Shown: positions 54,268 to 61,381 of the stretch, piece by piece
Layout: the number at the start of each line of letters is the position of its first letter
Position numbering within the stretch: the stretch's first letter is position 1
Program-made: the position numbers and the translations under genes
Origin: Serpentinimonas maccroryi
GTDB lineage: Bacteria; Pseudomonadota; Gammaproteobacteria; Burkholderiales; Burkholderiaceae_C
Direction of reading: 5' to 3'
Length of the DNA: 64,000 nucleotides
Assembly: GCF_000828915.1 (NCBI RefSeq)
Contig: NZ_AP014569.1
Span: 2,418,001 to 2,482,000, forward strand
The notes under the pieces: generated by a model
Seen by the model: the letters and a program-made list of their open reading frames with translations, nothing else
Told to the model about the DNA's origin: nothing
Database searches by the model: none

Positions 54268-56325
54268 TCAAGCGGGTGCCGTGGGCAGGGTGAAGCGAAA
54301 CACCGTGCCCCGTGGCTGCTGGGCGCTGTATTGCAGCGCGCCGCTGTGCTGTTCGATCACGGTTCGGCACAGGCTCAGCCCCAAGCCCATGCCCTCGGGC
54401 TTGGTGGTGAAAAAGGGCGTGTACAACTGCTCGGCCTGCTCCTGGCTGATGCCCAGTCCGTGGTCGGCGACGGCAAACTCGACGCCCTCGCCGCGGCCAT
54501 GCAGGCCCCGGCCGGCGCTCAGGCGCAGGCGGCGCAGCCCCGAGCTGGCCGGCGGGTTGCCCGCTGGCATGGCTTGCATGCCGTTGCGCGCCAGGTTGAG
54601 CAGCACCTGTTCGATCATGGTGCGCTGGCACCAGACCGCTGGGCAGCCGGGTTCGATGTCGAGCGCGAGCTCGATGTGCTGCTGCCGTGCCTGCAGCTGC
54701 AACAGCGGCCAGATGCCTTGAAACAGGTCGGCCGGTGACACCGCCACGCGCTCGCGGTCGCGCTGGCGCACCAAGTCGGCCACGCTTTTGATGACTTTGC
54801 CGGCGCGCTCGGCTTGCTCGCTGATGCGCTGCAAGGCGCTGCGCACGAGGCGGGTGGGCTCGGGCTCGGCCTCGGCCTCGGGGTTTGGCTCGGGAACGGT
54901 TCCGGGGCCGGTTTCGGGTTTGGCCTCGGGCTTGACCTCAGGCTTGTTCGGCTCGGGCAGCAGGTTCAAAGAGCCGCTGGCGTAGCTGGCGATGGCGGCC
55001 AAGGGTTGGTTGAGCTCGTGGCTGATGAGCGAGGCCATCTCGCCGGCCATGGCCAGCCGCGCCGTGGCCTGCAAGCGCTCTTGCGAGGCGCGCAGCAGCT
55101 CTTCGTTGCGCCGCTGTTCGCTCAAGTCCAGGATCGCGCTCATCCAGCCGGTCTGGCGGCCTTGGGCGTCCACCAGCGGCGCTTCGATCACGCGCACCGG
55201 CAGGCGGCTGCCGTCGGCGCGCATGAACACCGACTCGAAGCCCTCGCGTGGCGAGCTTTTGCCCGCCAGCCGCGCTTGCAGGCGCTGGCGGTATTCCTCG
55301 ATCTGTTCGGTCGGCCAGTAGGGGGCCGGAATGCTGGTGCCCAAGAGCTGCTCGGCGCTGCGCCCCACCATCTGGCAAAAAGCCGGGTTGACGTAGGTCA
55401 GGCGACCGTTCAGGTCGAGCGCGCGCAGACCGGTCAGGAGCGAATCTTCCATGGCCTGCCTAAAGGCCAGCGCCTCGGCCAATTGGCTTTCGGCGCGCTG
55501 GCGCCGGCGCAGGTCGCGCAGCAGCAGCGCCAACAGGGTGAGCAACCCCAGCGCCAGCGCCCCCACCGCCAGCGGCAGCGCGGCAACGGCGGGGTGTTCG
55601 GTGCCACCGCTTTGTTCGACCAGCAGCACCCACGTGGCGCCCGGCAGCGCCACCAGTTGGCTGGCGCGGTGCAGGGCTGGCCCCGGCTCGGCCAGCTCAC
55701 CGACCATGACCAAGCGGGTGCCATCGGCTTCGGTCCACGACAGGCGCCGCCCGCGCTGGGCCTCGGTGGGGATGAGCTCGGCCAGCAGCCCCGCCATGGC
55801 GTAAGTGGCCACCAGGTAGCCGTCGGGGCGACCGTTGCGCTTTAGGGGCAGGCAGAGCTCCATCAGCTCGACGCCCCGGCCCTGTGGCAGTGGCCAGAAG
55901 TAGCTGCTCGAATAAGCCGCTTCATCGAGGCGGCGCGCCAGCGCGCAGGTCTGGCGCACGTCGATGAGGGCGTCGTGGCGCGGGCGCATCGCGTGCAGCG
56001 TCGGCCAAAAGGGCGACAGCCGCTCCACCAAAACGCTGTGGGTTGGGTCGCGCCACTCGAGGTGCACCAGTTTGCGCTGCGAGCTCAGCAGATCGGCCGC
56101 GGCGCTGGGCCAGAAGGCTGGGCTGGGGGCCACGCTTTGCAGGGCGTGCAGGTCTTGCACGCTGCGTGCCAGCCCGCTGCGCACATCCAAGCTCATGCGT
56201 GCGGCCTCGCGCTCCAGCGCCTCTTGAATCTGACCGTGCTGGTATTCGCGCAGCAAAAATACCAGCAGCGCAAACAGGGCCGCCAGCAGCAGGCCGGCCA
56301 GCAGCCACAACAGCCGGCGCAGCAC
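54268..56325 (-). CDS. Membrane PAS sensor histidine kinase (FixL/DctB-like)
   Basis: About 685 residues. The start is uncertain: no ATG is near the N-terminus, GTG 56325 and TTG 56328 follow the nitrilase stop, and TTG 56442 would overlap that gene by 82 nt. TM1 (LLWLLAGLLLAALFALLVFL) and TM2 (LPLAVGALALGLLTLLALLL) bracket a periplasmic sensor of about 250 residues. A PAS domain (DLNGRLTYVNPAFCQMVGRS) precedes the H-box LISHELNQPLAAIASYASG with the phospho-acceptor His at 436. ATP-binding boxes are NLARNGMQAM, VADHGLGIS and FFTTKPEGMGLGLSLC. A Pro/Glu/Lys insert of about 35 residues (DNA 54848-54962) lies between the two DHp helices. It pairs with the response regulator at 53587-54219; the signal is unknown. 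Confidence 0.92.
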   Translation of the reverse strand: MLRRLLWLLAGLLLAALFALLVFLLREYQHGQIQEALEREAARMSLDVRSGLARSVQDLHALQSVAPSPAFWPSAAADLLSSQRKLVHLEWRDPTHSVLVERLSPFWPTLHAMRPRHDALIDVRQTCALARRLDEAAYSSSYFWPLPQGRGVELMELCLPLKRNGRPDGYLVATYAMAGLLAELIPTEAQRGRRLSWTEADGTRLVMVGELAEPGPALHRASQLVALPGATWVLLVEQSGGTEHPAVAALPLAVGALALGLLTLLALLLRDLRRRQRAESQLAEALAFRQAMEDSLLTGLRALDLNGRLTYVNPAFCQMVGRSAEQLLGTSIPAPYWPTEQIEEYRQRLQARLAGKSSPREGFESVFMRADGSRLPVRVIEAPLVDAQGRQTGWMSAILDLSEQRRNEELLRASQERLQATARLAMAGEMASLISHELNQPLAAIASYASGSLNLLPEPNKPEVKPEAKPETGPGTVPEPNPEAEAEPEPTRLVRSALQRISEQAERAGKVIKSVADLVRQRDRERVAVSPADLFQGIWPLLQLQARQQHIELALDIEPGCPAVWCQRTMIEQVLLNLARNGMQAMPAGNPPASSGLRRLRLSAGRGLHGRGEGVEFAVADHGLGISQEQAEQLYTPFFTTKPEGMGLGLSLCRTVIEQHSGALQYSAQQPRGTVFRFTLPTAPA

Positions 56326-56360
56326 CAAGGCAGGGTTTAGGGCCGAGTTAAGGGCCGGGT

Positions 56361-57188
56361 TCAGGGCTGGCACGGCGGGGTGTGAAAGCGCCGGTGCTGC
56401 AGCGCCGGCAGCTGCTGGCGCACCTGTTGCAGCCGGGCCCAATCAAGATCAGCCAGTACCACGCCGGGCCCGCTGGCGCGCTGCGCCAGCACGTTGCCCC
56501 AGGGGTCGATGACCATGCTTTGGCCCCAAGTCTGGCGGCCGTTGTCGTGCTGCCCGCCTTGGGCGCTGGCGGCCACGTAAGCCAGGTTTTCGATCGCGCG
56601 CGCGCGCAGCAACAGCTCCCAGTGCGCCTGCCCGGTGCCGTGGGTGAAGGCGGCGGGCACCAGCAGCAAATCGGCCTGCAGCTGCCGGTAGAGCTCGGGG
56701 AAGCGCAGGTCGTAGCACACGCTCAGGCCCACGCGCCAGCGCTGGCCGCTGCGGTCGTTGAGCTCAAAGGCCACGGGCGTGTTGCCGGCCACCAGCACCG
56801 CCGCTTCGTCGTAGCGCTCGCGCCCGTTGTCGTAGCAAAAGAGGTGGATCTTGTCGTAGCGCGCCACCGGCTGGCCGCTGGGGCCGTAAACCAAACAGGC
56901 GTTGGCCACGCGATCGGGCGCCGGGCTTTGCAGCGGCAGCGTGCCACCGACGACCCAGAGCCCGTATTGGCGCGCCGCAGCGGCCAAAAATTCCTGGATC
57001 GGGCCGCTGCCGTGGGCCTCGGCCAGCGCCAGCTTGTCGGTCTCGCGCTGGCCCATGAGGCAAAAGTACTCGGGCAGCACGGCCAGTTCGGCGCCGGCCT
57101 GGCTGGCTTGTTGCAGCAAGGCTTGGGCTTGGTCGAGGTTGGCTTGGAGCTGGCTGCCCGAGACCATTTGCAAGGTGGCGATTTTCAT
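56361..57188 (-). CDS. Carbon-nitrogen hydrolase (Nit1/nitrilase superfamily)
   Basis: 275 residues. The Glu-Lys-Cys triad is visible: E40 in LAVLPEYFCLMG, Lys in ARYDKIHLFCYD and Cys in GLSVCYDLRFPELYRQL. VLLVPAAF-type segment (LLLVPAAFTHGTGQAHWELL) and RAIENLAYVAASAQGG are typical of the Nit1 branch, whose studied members hydrolyse deaminated glutathione. The gene follows yhdP by 3 nt, the conserved yhdP-nit linkage of Betaproteobacteria; tldD, which often comes next, is replaced by the two-component genes. Confidence 0.93.
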   Translation of the reverse strand: MKIATLQMVSGSQLQANLDQAQALLQQASQAGAELAVLPEYFCLMGQRETDKLALAEAHGSGPIQEFLAAAARQYGLWVVGGTLPLQSPAPDRVANACLVYGPSGQPVARYDKIHLFCYDNGRERYDEAAVLVAGNTPVAFELNDRSGQRWRVGLSVCYDLRFPELYRQLQADLLLVPAAFTHGTGQAHWELLLRARAIENLAYVAASAQGGQHDNGRQTWGQSMVIDPWGNVLAQRASGPGVVLADLDWARLQQVRQQLPALQHRRFHTPPCQP

Positions 57189-57191
57189 TTT

Positions 57192-60100
57192 TTATTGCGC
57201 TCCGGTGGGTGCGTTGGGGTCGGGGCGGGCGGCGGGCTGGCGCTGCACCGGCGTGACCACGGGGTCGGCCCAAGGGCCGGTGATGTGAAACTCGCGCGTG
57301 GCGGCTTGCTGCAGAGGCTGGCGCAGCAGAAATTGGGCCAAAAAAGCGCCCAAGCCGGTGATCGGGTTGATGAGGGTGGCCACCAGCGAGACGGTGTCGG
57401 CGTTGAGCTCGGGTACCACCACCACGCGCAGGTCCTGGGTTTCGCGCACGGTGTCGGCGCTGCCCTCCAGCAGCACGGCGGCGTTGATGCCCTTCATCTG
57501 CAGGTTGTTGCTGCGCGCCACGCCTTGGGCGATGGAGACGTTGCCGCGGATGAAGTCGAACGCAAAGCCTTCGCTGAACACGTCGCGAAAATCCAGCATC
57601 AGCCGCCGCGGCAGCGCCTGCAGGCTGAGCACCCCGATCAGCTTGGCTACCCCGGGTTCGGCGCGCAGAAACTGGCCGCGCCCGACGTCGAGCTGCAGCT
57701 CGCCGCTCAGGCTGGGGGTGTCGAAGTTCAAGGGCGAACCCAGCCAACCCAAATGGCCCTCGATGCGGCCTTGGCCGCCGCGGATGGTCTGCGGCTGGCC
57801 CATGCGCGTGAGCAAGGCACCGGCGTCGCGGATGTCGAGTTCAAGGCGCAAGGCGGTGCGCCGGGCGGTGGCATCGAGCCCGTGCGCGACCCAGTTGCCG
57901 CTGGCTTTGAGGGTGGCTTCGGGCGTGTTGAGCGTCAGCGCATTCAGGCGCCATTCCGATACGCCCGCCTGCGGCCCTTGGGTGGCGACGCGGCTCGCGG
58001 CCTGCACCTCCAGCCGTCCGAGTTCGCGCCCGTCTAGGCGCAGGCGCTCGATCACCAAGTCGATGGCCGGCATGGCGTTGGGTTGTTGCAGCACCTGCTC
58101 GGCTGGCTGCTCGACGCCGGCGCGCGGCCAGTCGAGGCGGCTCAGGCGCGCGTGCACCAAGCCGGCCGCTTGGGGGCCGCCAGCTCGGTAGCTGAGTTGC
58201 CCGGCCAGTTCGCGCGCCACCACCGTTGCGCGCCAGGTGTCGCGCTCCAAGCTGCCGCTCAAGCTCAGGTCGTGCCAGCTGCGGCCGGAGTGGGTGATTC
58301 GCGCAGCTTGCAGCCGCCACTGCGTGGGCCAGTAGGGGCGGCTGTCTTGCAGGCTGAGCGCGCTGGCGGCTGGTGCCGGAGCGGCGGCTGTTGTGGGCGC
58401 AGGCGTCACTTGGGGGGCAGCGTAGAGGCGTGCCCAAGCGTCGGCGTCGAAATCGCCCAGATCGAGCGCGGCCAGCACGCCCAAGGCGGGCAGCGCCGGG
58501 CGCGCGCTGCGCACGGCCACGCTGCCGCGCAGCACGCGGGTGGCCGCGCCACGGTGCTCGCGTTGGTAGTGCAGGCTGAGCCAAGGGGTGGGGCTGCTGC
58601 CCAGTTCGAGCTGCAATTCGTCGCGTGTGGCCCCTCTAGGGGCACCGGCCAGCGGCTCGATGCGCAGCCGCAGCGGCAGCGCCGCCTCGGCGCTTTTGCT
58701 CAGCGGCGCGGGCAGCTGCAGCGCCAGGCCCTGCAGGTTGGAGTCCACCTGCACCGAGGTGCCCTCGGGGCCGATGCGCAGTTCGGCCTGGTAGGTGGCG
58801 CTGCCGCTGCCGGCACGCCCCAGCGGGGCCAGCCAAGGCCACGGCTCGGCTTGGGACAGGCCCAGCGCCGTGGCTTGGCCGGTGCCGCGCAAGCGCAGCA
58901 CCGACTGGCCCTGCTCGGTGGCCATGCGCCCCGAGAAACGCAGCGGCCCGCCCAGCATCTGGGCGCTGGCGGCGGGGATGTCGAAGCCGCTTTCGCTGAA
59001 GTTCAGCACCCCGTGCAGCGCCTGCAGGGTCGGGCTTTCGGGGCCGATGCGCAGCTCGTTGCCCGCAAAACGCAACTGCCCGCGCACGCGGGTGGCGTTG
59101 GTGTCGTTGAGCGGCATCTCGAGTTGCAGCCCCAGCTCGAGCGCGCCGCTGGCCTGGGCCTGGTCGAGCGCGGCCTCGGTCATTTGGCGCAGCGGCGAGC
59201 TGCGCACCAAAGCCAAGGCGTCGGTGGCCGGGCCGCGCAATTGGCCGTTTACGCGCAGTTGCGGCTCGGTGGCCATGAAGTCGGGGATTTCAGCTTGGGC
59301 CTGCACGATGCGCAACTGCGGCCAAAGGCGCACTTGGGCGCTGGCTTGTTCCAGGCGCAAGCGCGTGCCCTCGATCAGCAGGCGCGCCTGTGGCACCTGC
59401 AGGGTGGGCCAAGGCGGGCTGCCCGCCGGCAGCAGGTGCGCCGGGGCGTAGTCGAGTTGCACGTCATGCAACGGTGCCTCGAGCGTGAACACGCCGCTGC
59501 CCGGCTGCTGATAGGGAAAGTTCCTCAGATCGCCGCGCACCCGCACCAGCGCTTGCTCGATGCGCCCGGCGACGATGGCGCTGCGCAGCCAGGCTTTGGT
59601 CTCCGGTCCCACGTTGAGCGGCAGGTAGCGCACCACCTGCGCCGCGTCGGCGCGCAGGATGCGGCCATCGAGCTCGATCACCCCCGGAAAACGCGCGCGC
59701 GCCGGGCTCAGGGCCGGGTCGGCGCTGCGCCAGTTCAGCTGCAGCTCGGCTTCGAGGTCGGGGTTGCGCAGCAGCAGGCGCGGCACTTCGACGGTGATCT
59801 GATCGCCTACCACGCGCCAGCTCAGGCCGGCTTGCAGCCGCTGCAGCGTCACCCTGGGTTGGGCAAAGACGCCGGGCAGATCGAGGTGCCCGTTGTCGAG
59901 CCGCAGCTCGGCCTGCCCGCCGCTCGAGGTGAGGTTGAAGTCGAGGTCGGCGCCGCCGATGCCGGGGCGCCCGGGCGTGTGCACGTCCCAGCCCTTCGCA
60001 TGGCGGTACACCGGCGGAGCAGCCCCAGCGCGCAGCCCGACGTTGCGCAGGCGGCCGCTGGCGCTCCAGCTGGCTGCGGCCCCGGTCTGGTCGGCGCCTG

Positions 60101-61373
60101 CGGTTTGGCCTGCGCCCGCAGCTTGGGCGGCGCTCCATTGCATCTGTATCTGCTCCACCAAGCCGCTGGGGGCGGTGTCGCGCAACCACTGGTGCGCGAG
60201 CGCGGGCAGGGGCAGTTGCAGCGCCAGTTGGCTCAGCACCTGCGCATCGAGCCGCTCGGCCTGGAGCGCAAAACCGGCCGGTGCCGTGTCGCTGCTGCGG
60301 GTGTGCAGGTGGCGCACGTTGCCGCCCGGCCACACCAGCCCGTCGGCGGTGCGAAAGCCCAGCCCGTGGGTGCTCAAAGTGGTTTGCAGCCCCTCGTGCT
60401 GCAACTCGAGCCGGGTTTGCAGGTTTTGCAACTCGAATGGCTGCGCCACCTCGGGCCACTGCAGCTGCACCCGTTGCAAACCGAGGTCGGCGCTGGCCTG
60501 GCGCAGCGCGCCGCGCTGCCAATCGAGCCACAAGCGCGCCGCTCCCTGCCCCTGTTGCACCTGCAAACCCAGCCAGTTGGGTGCATCGATGTAGCGCCCC
60601 ATGTGCGCCCAATCGACCCACGGCAGATCGGCATAAAGGGTGCCGCGCCAATAGCGCCACTGGCTCGGGCGCAGTTGCCAGAACGCGCGGGTGAAATCGC
60701 CGCGCACGCTCAGGCGCTGGCCCCAGTGCGCGGGCGGGGTGGCGTCGAGCCGGAACTGGTGCTGGCGCCCGGGGTTGCGCAGCACCAGGTCGATGCCCGT
60801 GAACTCGGCCACGGGCAGCGTGGGGCGGGTCTGGTCGTGCCAGCGCAATGTGCCTTGCAACAGGGCCAGCTCGGTTTGCCCCAGCAACCAGTCGGCCAGC
60901 GGGCTTTCGTCGCCGGTGCGTTCGAGGTGGCCCAGATCGATGCCGCCCAGCAGCCAGCGCCCATCGGTGCTGCGGCGCAACTCCAGCACCGCGCCTTCGA
61001 CCACGATCTGATCAAAGCCCAGCCGCCACAACGAGGGCAGCGACAACGCGGCGCGCACGCTGGGCAGGCGCAGCGCTTCGGCGCCGGCGGCGTCGCGCAG
61101 CACCACGTCGCGCAGTTGCAGGCTGGGCACCGGGCCGCTGGAGTTGGCCGTCAGGGCCCCGATCTCGACCTTCACCCCCAGCGCCTCGCTGGCCATGCGC
61201 TCCAGCGCCGGACGCCATTGGTCAACTCTTGGCACAATGAGCTGATGCAACGCCACCCAACTGAGCCCCAGCAGCAGCCACGCCGCCACCAGCAGCCACA
61301 ACAGCGCACGCAGCAGCCGGGCCTGCCAGTGCAGCCAGCGCGGTGGATGGGGGGGGCGGGGTTTATCGAGCAC
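57192..61373 (-). CDS. yhdP: YhdP-family AsmA-like envelope protein
   Basis: 1393 residues from GTG 61373; no ATG occurs near the N-terminus. A single N-terminal TM helix (LLRALLWLLVAAWLLLGLSW) anchors a long periplasmic part, starting with the AsmA-like segment ALGVKVEIGALTANSSGPVP. The C-terminal region has LDFRDVFSEGFAFDFIRGNV, SNNLQMKGINAAVLLEGSAD and PITGLGAFLAQFLLRQPLQ, the YhdP signature. YhdP, TamB and YdbH are bridge-like proteins for phospholipid transport to the outer membrane in E. coli. Only 8 bp separate its start from that of the divergent glnE, so promoters must lie inside coding sequence. The middle is repetitive beta-strand rich with low-complexity Ala/Gln loops. Confidence 0.94.
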   Translation of the reverse strand: MLDKPRPPHPPRWLHWQARLLRALLWLLVAAWLLLGLSWVALHQLIVPRVDQWRPALERMASEALGVKVEIGALTANSSGPVPSLQLRDVVLRDAAGAEALRLPSVRAALSLPSLWRLGFDQIVVEGAVLELRRSTDGRWLLGGIDLGHLERTGDESPLADWLLGQTELALLQGTLRWHDQTRPTLPVAEFTGIDLVLRNPGRQHQFRLDATPPAHWGQRLSVRGDFTRAFWQLRPSQWRYWRGTLYADLPWVDWAHMGRYIDAPNWLGLQVQQGQGAARLWLDWQRGALRQASADLGLQRVQLQWPEVAQPFELQNLQTRLELQHEGLQTTLSTHGLGFRTADGLVWPGGNVRHLHTRSSDTAPAGFALQAERLDAQVLSQLALQLPLPALAHQWLRDTAPSGLVEQIQMQWSAAQAAGAGQTAGADQTGAAASWSASGRLRNVGLRAGAAPPVYRHAKGWDVHTPGRPGIGGADLDFNLTSSGGQAELRLDNGHLDLPGVFAQPRVTLQRLQAGLSWRVVGDQITVEVPRLLLRNPDLEAELQLNWRSADPALSPARARFPGVIELDGRILRADAAQVVRYLPLNVGPETKAWLRSAIVAGRIEQALVRVRGDLRNFPYQQPGSGVFTLEAPLHDVQLDYAPAHLLPAGSPPWPTLQVPQARLLIEGTRLRLEQASAQVRLWPQLRIVQAQAEIPDFMATEPQLRVNGQLRGPATDALALVRSSPLRQMTEAALDQAQASGALELGLQLEMPLNDTNATRVRGQLRFAGNELRIGPESPTLQALHGVLNFSESGFDIPAASAQMLGGPLRFSGRMATEQGQSVLRLRGTGQATALGLSQAEPWPWLAPLGRAGSGSATYQAELRIGPEGTSVQVDSNLQGLALQLPAPLSKSAEAALPLRLRIEPLAGAPRGATRDELQLELGSSPTPWLSLHYQREHRGAATRVLRGSVAVRSARPALPALGVLAALDLGDFDADAWARLYAAPQVTPAPTTAAAPAPAASALSLQDSRPYWPTQWRLQAARITHSGRSWHDLSLSGSLERDTWRATVVARELAGQLSYRAGGPQAAGLVHARLSRLDWPRAGVEQPAEQVLQQPNAMPAIDLVIERLRLDGRELGRLEVQAASRVATQGPQAGVSEWRLNALTLNTPEATLKASGNWVAHGLDATARRTALRLELDIRDAGALLTRMGQPQTIRGGQGRIEGHLGWLGSPLNFDTPSLSGELQLDVGRGQFLRAEPGVAKLIGVLSLQALPRRLMLDFRDVFSEGFAFDFIRGNVSIAQGVARSNNLQMKGINAAVLLEGSADTVRETQDLRVVVVPELNADTVSLVATLINPITGLGAFLAQFLLRQPLQQAATREFHITGPWADPVVTPVQRQPAARPDPNAPTGAQ

Positions 61374-61381
61374 ACCAAATT

